From a virus: a stretch of 64,000 nt of DNA. Where the stretch lies: IMG/VR virus record IMGVR_UViG_3300042463_001009, positions 1 through 64,000 of that record; one strand, written 5' to 3'. Positions within the stretch are counted from its first letter, which is position 1. Each line of letters starts with the position of its first letter. Below are positions 1-7,966 of this stretch, in pieces. The notes under the pieces are model-generated. The model was not told the origin of the DNA and searched no databases. It saw only the letters and a list, made by a program, of their open reading frames with translations. The position numbers were made by a program, and so were the translations under genes.

Positions 1-117
1 TATTACGATGAAGTGGATGTTCTAACAATAGAAACATTAACTGAAGCTCCTTGTTTAGGTGGGTTAAACGTATTAGACATACCAGAAAATGATTTGAATT
101 TCGGATTAATATTATAA
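1..117 (+). CDS. C-terminal end of an unidentified protein (partial)
   Basis: An open frame enters from the left edge and stops at TAA 115-117, leaving 38 residues ending NFGLIL. The tail is acidic and carries no recognisable motif. It is followed 27 bases later by a probable structural gene on the same strand, so it may belong to the same virion operon. The start and most of the protein lie outside the window, and no function can be given. Confidence 0.55.
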   Translation, partial: YYDEVDVLTIETLTEAPCLGGLNVLDIPENDLNFGLIL

Positions 118-120
118 ATA
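113..120 (+). promoter_or_regulatory. TATAAATA box, possible late promoter
   Basis: This octamer is identical to the T4 late promoter consensus and ends 24 bases before the ATG at 145. It overlaps the preceding stop codon, and the region is very AT-rich, so chance is likely. Most other genes here carry the reverse-complement orientation (TATTTAT) instead. Confidence 0.25.
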
Positions 121-144
121 AATAAAATAAAAAAAAACAAAAAA

Positions 145-1221
145 ATGATACAAGGAATTAGAATAACAAGTACAAATTTATCAGGACTAACGGCAAACGT
201 TACTTTTTTACCCACAACTGGTGGAACTATTAATTTAGGGCCTGAAGTAATACCATTTGATAATATTTCGGATTATCCTTACGGAACATACGAATTAGAC
301 GTTCCATTATATGATAGAATATATGAAATAGTTGTACCGGCACCATTAACAGGTCAGAGTGCATATACTGAAACAGTAAGAACTGTTACCGTTGACGGAG
401 GAGTACAACCATTCTCAGGAGCGGTATTATCTGAAGTGTGGGGAACATATACAACAGAATATATTACAAATGAAGGAATACCATCAACTGATATTGTTTT
501 AGCTGAAGGTATTTGTTCTGATGACGTTGACGCAGCATACTTACCCGGAAATATCGGTGGATGGCCAACAAGTATTAATTCTTTCTTAGGACCATTTATG
601 TCCGGTGGATTGGCAGGTTATCCGTTTGTTGGTAGTGTCGGATTTGGAGCGTTTTCAAGTCACGTAGCTACAACTCTTGACGGAACCTTGTTCGTTACAA
701 GTATGCCACACATTGGTGTTACTGAAGATGGACGTTCAGGTAGAATGTTAAGAAGAGGTAAAGCAAATAGTTTAACTGATAATACCTGTGGTGCCGTTGC
801 AGGGGCAATTGACCAAGTTGTAAATGTATTAACTAATGCTCCAAATATAGAAAATCCACCATTTGACAATGGTAATTATTCTTTTTGGAAATTAACTGAT
901 ATTTTATGGCCGCACAAATATTCATTATCAAATTTTACAGGTACTAGTGAAGAAGTATATAATAAACAAATGATTTTAGCAACTGAAATAATTAGAGATT
1001 CTGCTTATGATTATATTATTGCAAATTTACCTGCAGCAACCGAAGCAAACACTGAGAATGACGTATATTTTTTAAGTGGTATTTTTATTAATTCTGATGT
1101 TAGTTCCGGTACAACACAATTTGAATCATATGTTGTTGTTGATAAAGTTATGAAATATGTGTTTGATGACCAGTGGTATGATATAACTGTTGATTATATG
1201 GCTGGATTACCTATTGACTAA
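145..1221 (+). CDS. Probable virion structural/fibre protein, unidentified
   Basis: A 358-residue protein with no signal peptide or membrane segment. It starts at an ATG preceded by an A-rich tract (no Shine-Dalgarno), as is usual in this window. The first ~100 residues are rich in T, S, G and V and look like a beta-rich virion domain. The middle (about 120-240) is Gly/Pro-rich, and the C-terminal ~100 residues look more globular. It is followed 20 bases later by a fibre-like protein on the same strand, so a receptor-binding or fibre-associated role is the best guess. I do not recognise the family; an enzyme is not excluded. Confidence 0.5.
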   Translation: MIQGIRITSTNLSGLTANVTFLPTTGGTINLGPEVIPFDNISDYPYGTYELDVPLYDRIYEIVVPAPLTGQSAYTETVRTVTVDGGVQPFSGAVLSEVWGTYTTEYITNEGIPSTDIVLAEGICSDDVDAAYLPGNIGGWPTSINSFLGPFMSGGLAGYPFVGSVGFGAFSSHVATTLDGTLFVTSMPHIGVTEDGRSGRMLRRGKANSLTDNTCGAVAGAIDQVVNVLTNAPNIENPPFDNGNYSFWKLTDILWPHKYSLSNFTGTSEEVYNKQMILATEIIRDSAYDYIIANLPAATEANTENDVYFLSGIFINSDVSSGTTQFESYVVVDKVMKYVFDDQWYDITVDYMAGLPID

Positions 1222-1241
1222 ATAAATTAAAAAATAAAAAA

Positions 1242-2456
1242 ATGGCAACAAAATATATTGTTAATGATTTAACAGGACAAACCATAACGGGTGACCTAAC
1301 AATCAATGGAAATTTAAATGTTACAGGAACAACAAGTGGTTTATCGACTTACAAAGCACTATTAACTCAATTAGGTTCCCAAACAGGTACCACCTTAGGT
1401 GGTTTTGGTGGTCTTAATGATGGTTTAATTATAGGTGAAACCTATACAATAACTGATTATGTTAGTGATGATGATTTTAGTAATATTGCCGATGTAACAA
1501 GTGGAGGAATTCTTAATATTGATTATGTTGGTACCGCAACAAATGGTTCTGGAGTCTTTAACGGTCTTACAGGAACAACAAGTGGTTTGGGTAGTGGGGC
1601 ATCTTTTGATGTTTATATATGTGGAACGACATATAATTCAATTACCGTTGTAACAAGTGGAGTTGATTATGTTGTGGGAGACACAATAACAATATTAGGA
1701 ACTGAACTTAGTGGTAGTACGCCTACAAATGATATAACAATTACAGTTACTGGTTTTAATCCTAATCAAACGGGTTGTGTTTTTATTGCAACAGGAGAAA
1801 TACCAACAAATTGGAGTAACGGTTCTACTTTAGTATCTAGCGGTAATTTAGTGGTAAAAGTATTAGAAAACAATTTGGGATTTGACATTGAGTGGGATTA
1901 TGGTATTTTTGACGAAGGAATTTATTTTGGAGTTAATTCAACCACAGGACCATTGTATAATACTTTTAATAGAAACACAACATTTGTTTTAGGTGGTGGA
2001 AATCCAAATCCGTATATCGGTCCTAACCTATTAGAAACTTTTATAGGTCCTATAAGTATATCCGAGAAAGATGACGCGATTATTGTTGCGGTGTTTGATA
2101 CGGAGATACTTGAATCAGTTCCTGATAGTTTGTATTATTTTCCTATTGAGATTCAAATTCAACAAGATACCGACACAACACCAATTGTAATAAGTGGAAC
2201 TGTAGAAACATCTTTTCCTATTACTCTTACTAGTATTGATTTGCGTTGTAATGGAAATTACATCCAATCACTTTACGGAGATGGTACAGTAAATGATATG
2301 TCAGAACTTATAACTTACTTAAACTCTGAATCAGATATGAGTTATTTAGGTGTATATTCTGATGACGGTGATGGAGTTCTTTTAGAAATGTCAACCAATT
2401 TAGTAAATCAATTCTGTTCTAGTGGAACATTAACGTTTGAGGTATTCAACGATTAA
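1242..2456 (+). CDS. Probable tail fibre / virion protein
   Basis: A 404-residue protein. Its N-terminus contains the alternating pattern GDLTINGNLNVTGTTSG (residues about 17-33), the short beta-strand repeat often seen in trimeric tail fibre and spike shafts of T4-like phages. The body is low in Cys and Lys and rich in Thr, Gly, Ser and Ile, consistent with extended beta structure. The segment TYTITDYVSDDDFSNIADVT (about 67-86) recalls modules repeated in marine phage fibres, but this is from memory only. The start at ATG 1242 follows an A-rich tract. It is likely cotranscribed with the gene at 145-1221. Confidence 0.55.
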   Translation: MATKYIVNDLTGQTITGDLTINGNLNVTGTTSGLSTYKALLTQLGSQTGTTLGGFGGLNDGLIIGETYTITDYVSDDDFSNIADVTSGGILNIDYVGTATNGSGVFNGLTGTTSGLGSGASFDVYICGTTYNSITVVTSGVDYVVGDTITILGTELSGSTPTNDITITVTGFNPNQTGCVFIATGEIPTNWSNGSTLVSSGNLVVKVLENNLGFDIEWDYGIFDEGIYFGVNSTTGPLYNTFNRNTTFVLGGGNPNPYIGPNLLETFIGPISISEKDDAIIVAVFDTEILESVPDSLYYFPIEIQIQQDTDTTPIVISGTVETSFPITLTSIDLRCNGNYIQSLYGDGTVNDMSELITYLNSESDMSYLGVYSDDGDGVLLEMSTNLVNQFCSSGTLTFEVFND

Positions 2457-2475
2457 ATTTATAAAATTTAAAAAA

Positions 2476-2715
2476 ATGATAAAATATATTAAAAGAAAAA
2501 GTGATAATAAGTTTCTACAATCTTTAGAAAATGATGTTTGGGTTGATAACTCAAAGGAGGCTTATGAAATGACATATAGAGAATGTGAGAATACAAAAAC
2601 CACATTACTTAACACATATACTTCTGAAGAAATAACTGAAGTTTTTAATATGTTTAAGAGTAAACCAATGTCAAGAGAAGAAAAAAAAGAACTACTTAAT
2701 TTACTAAAAAAATAA
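2476..2715 (+). CDS. Small hypothetical protein
   Basis: A 79-residue, highly charged protein, starting MIKYIKRK and ending in a Lys/Glu-rich helix (SREEKKELLNLLKK). I chose the ATG at 2476, directly after an AAAAAA tract, over the in-frame ATG at 2437, which would overlap the end of the previous gene. No family is recognised. The C-terminal half looks helical and amphipathic. It sits directly downstream of a fibre-like gene and 4 bases before the next small gene, so it is probably part of the same transcript. Confidence 0.55.
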   Translation: MIKYIKRKSDNKFLQSLENDVWVDNSKEAYEMTYRECENTKTTLLNTYTSEEITEVFNMFKSKPMSREEKKELLNLLKK

Positions 2716-2719
2716 CCCT

Positions 2720-2968
2720 ATGAGAATAAATATTTTAACAGAAAACGATAAGGTAGAACAAGTAAGAGAAGCTTGGATAAATAAAAATGTTATGAAAATA
2801 CCTTGTTCATCAACAGGAGAAGAACCTGCAACTCATTGGTTTTGTACAATGGCAGGTTCTGAGGAAAAAATGAACTCTATTTACGCTAAGAAAAACTTAT
2901 CTATAATGGAATTAGAAATTGGTCCAAAAGAATTTCTTAATAAATGGAATCTGAAAATTATAAGATAG
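2720..2968 (+). CDS. Small hypothetical protein with MRINILTEND N-terminus
   Basis: An 82-residue protein with two Cys (PCSSTGEEPATHWFC), giving a C-x12-C spacing, and a Trp/His pair. No known zinc motif is complete. The N-terminus contains I-L-T-E, resembling the ITE element at the N-termini of the genes at 11879 and 12172. The end overlaps the start of the 2OG oxygenase gene by 25 bases, which suggests translational coupling. No function can be assigned. Confidence 0.5.
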   Translation: MRINILTENDKVEQVREAWINKNVMKIPCSSTGEEPATHWFCTMAGSEEKMNSIYAKKNLSIMELEIGPKEFLNKWNLKIIR

Positions 2969-3576
2969 TAAAAAATTTCATCAGTAATGATGAGGTCAAA
3001 ATAATTGTAGATTGGGTAGATTCATTAAATCCTGAAGACGGTGACCCCAATTACCACTTAAGTGAAATCTCAAAAACACTAAAGGGAAAATCTTGTGTTA
3101 TAGACATCTCAAATACCGAACTTACAAACTACATTACAAACTTTCAATCAGTTTCTAAAGTTTCAAATCAAGAGACACCCCCAATTATCAAAACTATTTT
3201 TAAAAGGATATCTGAAAAAAATAACCTACCCCTTGATAATATCTTTATTCAAGCGGTTGATATGAAAAAAGGTGGTAAAATACAACCCCACTATGATGCG
3301 TCGATTGATGGTTACATAAATTATAAGTGTAACATAAGTGTGTTATCAGAAGATTATAAAATTTTTATAGACGGTTCTTCACCTGTAATAGAACAAAAAG
3401 ACCTATACTGTTTTGAGGCTTCGTTATACAAACATTGGACAGAAGAGTTTAACTCAAGAAGAGTTTTTTTAAGTTTTGGGTTTATAGTTCCATATCATGT
3501 TTTGGGTAGAACTCATGACGACCCAAGAGTTAGATTAAGTCAAAGAATTGAAAAATATTTTCAAAAACTTAGTTGA
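2944..3576 (+). CDS. 2OG-Fe(II) dioxygenase-like protein (prolyl hydroxylase/AlkB-type fold)
   Basis: A 210-residue protein with the double-stranded beta-helix metal triad of 2-oxoglutarate/Fe(II) oxygenases: H116-x-D118 in IQPHYDAS, and a distal H164 in KHWTEEF. An Arg pair at 172-173 (SRRVFLSFGF) is placed to bind 2-oxoglutarate. The spacing HxD-45-H-8-R and the preceding GGKIQPHYD strand fit the prolyl-4-hydroxylase/PhyH type. Such enzymes hydroxylate proteins, nucleic acids or small molecules; the substrate here is unknown. Candidates are virion proteins with Pro/Thr-rich linkers or modified DNA bases. It overlaps the preceding small gene and comes just before the polymerase leader. Confidence 0.75.
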   Translation: MESENYKIVKNFISNDEVKIIVDWVDSLNPEDGDPNYHLSEISKTLKGKSCVIDISNTELTNYITNFQSVSKVSNQETPPIIKTIFKRISEKNNLPLDNIFIQAVDMKKGGKIQPHYDASIDGYINYKCNISVLSEDYKIFIDGSSPVIEQKDLYCFEASLYKHWTEEFNSRRVFLSFGFIVPYHVLGRTHDDPRVRLSQRIEKYFQKLS

Positions 3577-3597
3577 TATAAAACAAAACAAAACCTA

Positions 3598-3604
3598 TAT
3601 TTAT
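3598..3604 (+). promoter_or_regulatory. TATTTAT element upstream of DNA polymerase
   Basis: A copy of the recurrent TATTTAT box, 59 bases before the GTG start of the polymerase. Used as a promoter it would give a leader carrying the hairpins at 3610-3640. Confidence 0.3.
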
Positions 3605-3609
3605 TTACG

Positions 3610-3640
3610 AAGGTAAATGCCGACCTTATTCGGTAGCTAA
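3610..3640 (+). promoter_or_regulatory. Structured leader of DNA polymerase with a 7-codon mini-ORF
   Basis: Two overlapping, mutually exclusive hairpins can be drawn: AAGGT/ACCTT (3610-3627) and TGCCGA/TCGGTA (3618-3635, one G-U pair, loop CCTTAT). The same bases hold a mini-ORF, ATG 3617 to TAA 3640, encoding MPTLFGS, which ends 23 bases before the polymerase start. T4 and RB69 gp43 repress their own translation through a leader hairpin, so an operator is plausible. The sequence itself shows only the hairpins and mini-ORF. Confidence 0.35.
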
Positions 3641-3663
3641 TACACCAACTAAAATAATTTATA

Positions 3664-6450
3664 GTGATAAGTCAAGAAGAAATTAAGTCGTTTCTTGAAG
3701 GGAGCGACCCTGAAGAACATATTGTGGCCATAGAGTTTGATTATGTCACAGATTCTATATACAAAATTAAAGAAATACCTGGTCAAGGTAAAATAATCAA
3801 AAAAGATACTTTCACGGCATTTGCTTGGGTTGGTGACTTAAGAGGTTTGAATTTTTATTCATCTTCTAAGGACCAACAGAAAGCGGCAATGACCAAATAT
3901 GGTATTGTTATAGATAAGTTAGAAACTGAAGGTAATGAAAGATTAGAACAAGGACTTAAGTTCATGGTCAAATCTTTAAAAGGATACCGAACATTAATAC
4001 AATTTTTTAGGGACGGTGGGTTAGACCCATGGTCAGAACGAGCTAAAAATTTAATCTTAGTTCTTCCTCCTGTAGAACAATATCTAATCTCAAGGGAGAA
4101 GAGGTTATTCAAAGGGTACGAGGAATATAATGACATCACGAGACTCGGATTCGACTTAGAGACGACCTCTCTTGAACCTAAAGACGGTCGTATATTCATG
4201 ATAGGAATCAAAACCAATAAAGGATTCCAAAGAGTTATTGAATGTGCTGACGAAGACCAAGAAAGAAGAGGTATTGTAGAATTTTTTAGAATTATAGATG
4301 AATTAAAACCATCAATTATTGGTGGATATAACTCTTTTAACTTTGACTGGTTTTGGATATTCGAAAGATGTAAGGCTCTAAATTTAGACATTAAAAAGAT
4401 ATCAAAATCACTAAACCCATCAAGGCCAATCTCTCAAAAGGATGGTATGTTAAAACTTGCTAACGAGGTTGAGAGATTTGTTCAAACAGGGTTATGGGGG
4501 TATAACATCATCGACATCATTCACTCTGTCCGTAGAGCTCAAGCAATTAACTCAAGTATTAAATCAGCGGGTTTGAAATATATAACTCAATACATTAACG
4601 CTGAAGCGCCTGACCGTGTATACATCCCCCATGAAGAAATTGGTTCTATGTATGCCAATAAAGAAGAGTTTTGGTTAAACGTAACTAATGGGAAATACAA
4701 GAGGGCGGATAAACCTGAGTTTAATAATTTAGACACTCGTTTTCCTGGCACCTACATTAAAGTTACAGGTGATAATATAGTTGAGCGTTATCTTGACGAT
4801 GACTTAGAGGAAACGTTAACTGTCGATGATGAGTTCAATCAGGGAACGTTTCTATTAGCATCAATGGTACCTACAACATATGAAAGAGTATCAACAATGG
4901 GTACCGCAACATTATGGAAAATGTTGATGTTAGCTTGGTCTCATAAATACAAATTAGCAATCCCAAAAAAACAAGAAAAGACAGAATTTGTTGGTGGTTT
5001 ATCAAGACTACTTAAAGTAGGGTATTCAAGAAACGTATTAAAACTTGACTACTCTTCTCTATATCCATCAATTCAGTTAGTACATGACGTATTCCCTGAA
5101 TGTGATGTTAGAGGGGCGATGAAAGGAATGTTATCTTATTTCCGTAATGCTCGTATTATGTATAAAAACTTGGCGTCAGAATTTTATGATGTGGATAAAA
5201 AGAAATCATTATCTTATGACCGTAAACAATTACCGATTAAGATTTTTATTAACTCAATGTTTGGCGCGTTATCCGCACCTCAAGTATTTGCGTGGGGTGA
5301 TATGTATATGGGGGAACAAATTACCTGTACAGGTAGACAATATCTTCGTCAGATGATTAAGTTTTTTATTAAAAAAGGTTATACTCCACTTGTAATGGAT
5401 ACTGACGGTGTCAACTTTGCTAAACCTGAGGGGTGGGAAAATAGACGTTATATTGGTAAAGGTCTTAACTGGAAAGTTAAAGAAGGTAAGGAATACACTG
5501 GTGATGATTCGGACGTTGCAGAATTTAACGATTTATTCATGAGAGGTGAAATGGCTTTAGATACTGATGGTACTTGGCCGTCATGTATTAACTTGGCTCG
5601 TAAGAACTATGCTGTTATGGAGTCAAGCGGTAAAGTTAAATTAACTGGTAATACAATTAAATCTAAAAAATTACCACTATACATTGAGGACTTTTTAGAT
5701 AAAGGGGTTAAACAATTACTTGAGGGTAAAGGTCAAGAATTTGTTGAGTGGTACTACGAGTATGTTCAGAAAATATTTAATTTAGAAATTCCTTTAATGA
5801 AAATTGCCCAAAGAGCTAAAGTTAAATTATCTTTAGATGATTATAAAAAACGTTGTACTCAAAAAACCAAAGCCGGCTCATTAATGAGTAGAATGGCTCA
5901 TATGGAGTTAGCCATCAAACATAATCTAAACATTCAGTTAGGTGATGTTATTTATTATGTAAATAACGGATTAAGAGCTTCTCATGGTGATGTTCAAAAA
6001 ATTACTAAAGCTAACTATACTAAAAAAGAATTAGATTTATTTTCCCAAGAAAATGGTAAAGAACCTGAGAATAAAAGTACCTCAATAATACAACTTAATT
6101 GTTATATGTTAGAACCAACTGAGATTGAGAATAATCCAAACATGAAAGGTGAATATAACATACAAAGAGCCATAACAACCTTTAATAAAAGAATTGCTCC
6201 CCTATTAGTAGTATTCAAAGAAGAAGTTAGAAACGGATTAATTGTAAACAATCCTGAAGACCGTGGTTTTTTTACTAAGGGACAATGTGAATTAATTAAT
6301 GGAGTACCATTTAAAGAGGGTGACCAAGATACCTTAGAGGAAGTGTTAACTTTATCTGATGGTGAAGTTAAATATTGGGATAAAAGAGGAATGAGCCCTG
6401 ATTATATATATGAATTAGCTTCTGAAGGATGGGAAAAGTTTATAAATTAA
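3664..6450 (+). CDS. 43: DNA polymerase, family B (T4 gp43-like)
   Basis: A 928-residue replicative polymerase with proofreading exonuclease, slightly longer than T4 gp43 (898). Exonuclease motif I is FDLETT (D164, E166) and motif II is GYNSFNFDWF (D228). Polymerase motif A is LDYSSLYPSIQ (about 461-471), motif B is KQLPIKIFINSMFGAL (about 521-536) and motif C is MDTDGVNF (D579, D581). Motif C has Gly where DTDS is usual. An in-frame TAA lies at 3655-3657, so translation must start at GTG 3664 or a neighbouring ATA; no ATG is available. It meets the minus-strand gene at 6447 convergently, overlapping by 4 bases. It is separated by about 30 kb from the other replication genes. Confidence 0.95.
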   Translation: MISQEEIKSFLEGSDPEEHIVAIEFDYVTDSIYKIKEIPGQGKIIKKDTFTAFAWVGDLRGLNFYSSSKDQQKAAMTKYGIVIDKLETEGNERLEQGLKFMVKSLKGYRTLIQFFRDGGLDPWSERAKNLILVLPPVEQYLISREKRLFKGYEEYNDITRLGFDLETTSLEPKDGRIFMIGIKTNKGFQRVIECADEDQERRGIVEFFRIIDELKPSIIGGYNSFNFDWFWIFERCKALNLDIKKISKSLNPSRPISQKDGMLKLANEVERFVQTGLWGYNIIDIIHSVRRAQAINSSIKSAGLKYITQYINAEAPDRVYIPHEEIGSMYANKEEFWLNVTNGKYKRADKPEFNNLDTRFPGTYIKVTGDNIVERYLDDDLEETLTVDDEFNQGTFLLASMVPTTYERVSTMGTATLWKMLMLAWSHKYKLAIPKKQEKTEFVGGLSRLLKVGYSRNVLKLDYSSLYPSIQLVHDVFPECDVRGAMKGMLSYFRNARIMYKNLASEFYDVDKKKSLSYDRKQLPIKIFINSMFGALSAPQVFAWGDMYMGEQITCTGRQYLRQMIKFFIKKGYTPLVMDTDGVNFAKPEGWENRRYIGKGLNWKVKEGKEYTGDDSDVAEFNDLFMRGEMALDTDGTWPSCINLARKNYAVMESSGKVKLTGNTIKSKKLPLYIEDFLDKGVKQLLEGKGQEFVEWYYEYVQKIFNLEIPLMKIAQRAKVKLSLDDYKKRCTQKTKAGSLMSRMAHMELAIKHNLNIQLGDVIYYVNNGLRASHGDVQKITKANYTKKELDLFSQENGKEPENKSTSIIQLNCYMLEPTEIENNPNMKGEYNIQRAITTFNKRIAPLLVVFKEEVRNGLIVNNPEDRGFFTKGQCELINGVPFKEGDQDTLEEVLTLSDGEVKYWDKRGMSPDYIYELASEGWEKFIN

Positions 6451-6821
6451 CTTAACTTTAATCCATCAGAGGATATAATGTACCAAACATCGTCCATCAT
6501 AAGAAATTCAACACAAGCACCTTTATCGATTAAAATTTCGTCATAGTACTCGTCAATTTTATTTTTACTAGGAACAATTAATACTTTTGTTAATGTTTTA
6601 ATAACAATATATTCTGTAGTGTCTGAGTTTAAAGTTATTTTTGATTGTTCAACATCTTTAACTAATATAAACTCTTCACCATTAGTACTATAATTAGGTT
6701 CTCTGACAACTAATCTAAGTTCGGGGTTTTGAGACATACTAACGGGCGGTTGAGTTTCTCTACCCCCAACAAATATTTTATCCCCAATTTGTTTTCTACC
6801 AAAATTTTTTCTTATTGTCAT
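6447..6821 (-). CDS. Hypothetical protein downstream of neck gene
   Basis: A 124-residue protein, start MTIRKNFGRK, with an N-terminal basic stretch followed by alternating hydrophobic strands (about 45-120) that look like a small beta-barrel. No family is recognised. It begins 1 base after the stop of the gp13-like gene, so the two are surely cotranscribed and a virion or neck-assembly role is inferred. Its stop codon overlaps the polymerase stop in the palindrome TTAA. Confidence 0.6.
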   Translation of the reverse strand: MTIRKNFGRKQIGDKIFVGGRETQPPVSMSQNPELRLVVREPNYSTNGEEFILVKDVEQSKITLNSDTTEYIVIKTLTKVLIVPSKNKIDEYYDEILIDKGACVEFLMMDDVWYIISSDGLKLS

Positions 6822-6822
6822 A

Positions 6823-7944
6823 TTAGATTACATATATTTGTCTTGGCATTGCTCTAAACTTAAGTGATTTGTTTAAATTCTCCGCCAAAAGAGCTTCACG
6901 CTCCATTACTTTATCAGGTTTTAATCTGGCTAAAGTACCCTCAACACCAATTAATTCCTCTACTAATTTAAGTTTTTCGTCTTTACCTTCAGTTAATAAA
7001 CTAGTATAATCCATTGTTAATTCACTATCAGGTGTTTTAATGTTACCACTAAATTTACCTCTAACTCTACCTAAAGTTTCTTTACAAGTTGCGATGAAAT
7101 ATCTTCTAACCCATTGTTTTGCGGGGTTATTTAATTCGGGCCAAGAGAACTTATCTAAAGGAACATCTGAAGGCATTTTAATAATGTCAGGATTATTTTT
7201 TAAACATTTGTCTCTATCTTCAGGACCAACATCATAATACCAATACCATACTTTACCCCTATTTAAATTTCTATTACCAAAATCAAATTTACCACCAGGT
7301 GTATTCATTAAATGAATTGCTTTTTTACCTTCAGGTAACGCGGTTATTGTATAGGTTAAATCTCCTGATATAATTCTTCTTTGAATATTAATTTCTTGCA
7401 TTCTTAATAACATATCAAATGCTGGCATCATAAAATATGACCCCGTATTACCCATTTGTGAAAAACCACCAGGTCCACCAATTCCACCACCGCCTAAACC
7501 TCCAAATGAAAAAGCATCAAAATATACACCATTTAAGTCTGATGGTGTAAACCATAATAACTCGTTAATCTCTCTATGTGCGGGTATTTCGTAAATTTGT
7601 TGATTAGGTTCTAATTGTATATAGTCTTTTTTAAGGACCCAATCACCACCAGCTTGTAATCCAACAATTTTAGAATAGGCGTAAGTATATCTTGTTTCAA
7701 AGTCTAATGTCTTTGTAACAAAGGCTCTTGATAAAGATTGTGTGTCTAAGTTTAATCCCCATAGATTTGACCACTGAGATTCAATTAACCAATTTTGTAC
7801 GTATTGAGAATAGTCGTCAATTGCGAATTCCAATAACGTATCCATTTGTTCGTCCTCTAATTCAACCGAACGTAGAGGTGCCCCAAGTAAATGTCTTACT
7901 TTAGTATATAATGGGCTTCTTTCATTTTCTGGTATTATTGCCAT
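6823..7944 (-). CDS. 13: Neck protein, T4 gp13-like
   Basis: A 373-residue protein. The N-terminus LYTKVRHLLGAPLRSVELED followed by EQMDTLLEFAIDDYSQY matches the T4 gp13 start as I remember it (LGAP..NVELT..QI...I..ALE.Y.EY). The C-terminal helical part, with KQWVRRYFIATCKETLGRVR and a following Lys/Glu helix, also parallels gp13. Between them is a Gly-rich loop (GGLGGGGIGGPGG, about 147-160). gp13 joins the head portal to the tail in T4. Here it is longer (T4 about 309) and lies on the minus strand with the SOD fusion and helicase genes rather than beside gp14/gp15. A TATTTAT box lies 15 bases upstream of the ATG. Confidence 0.75.
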   Translation of the reverse strand: MAIIPENERSPLYTKVRHLLGAPLRSVELEDEQMDTLLEFAIDDYSQYVQNWLIESQWSNLWGLNLDTQSLSRAFVTKTLDFETRYTYAYSKIVGLQAGGDWVLKKDYIQLEPNQQIYEIPAHREINELLWFTPSDLNGVYFDAFSFGGLGGGGIGGPGGFSQMGNTGSYFMMPAFDMLLRMQEINIQRRIISGDLTYTITALPEGKKAIHLMNTPGGKFDFGNRNLNRGKVWYWYYDVGPEDRDKCLKNNPDIIKMPSDVPLDKFSWPELNNPAKQWVRRYFIATCKETLGRVRGKFSGNIKTPDSELTMDYTSLLTEGKDEKLKLVEELIGVEGTLARLKPDKVMEREALLAENLNKSLKFRAMPRQIYVI

Positions 7945-7959
7945 GTTTTTCGTTTCTAT

Positions 7960-7966
7960 ATAAATA
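7960..7966 (-). promoter_or_regulatory. TATTTAT element before neck gene (minus strand)
   Basis: On the minus strand this reads GATATTTATATAG, ending 15 bases before the ATG of the gp13-like gene. It is the same element, in the same orientation relative to its gene, as on the plus strand. Confidence 0.4.

Noticed and set aside
3855-4391. 178-codon minus-strand frame inside the DNA polymerase gene
   Set aside because: Fully within a well-supported gene, no domain, no promoter box.
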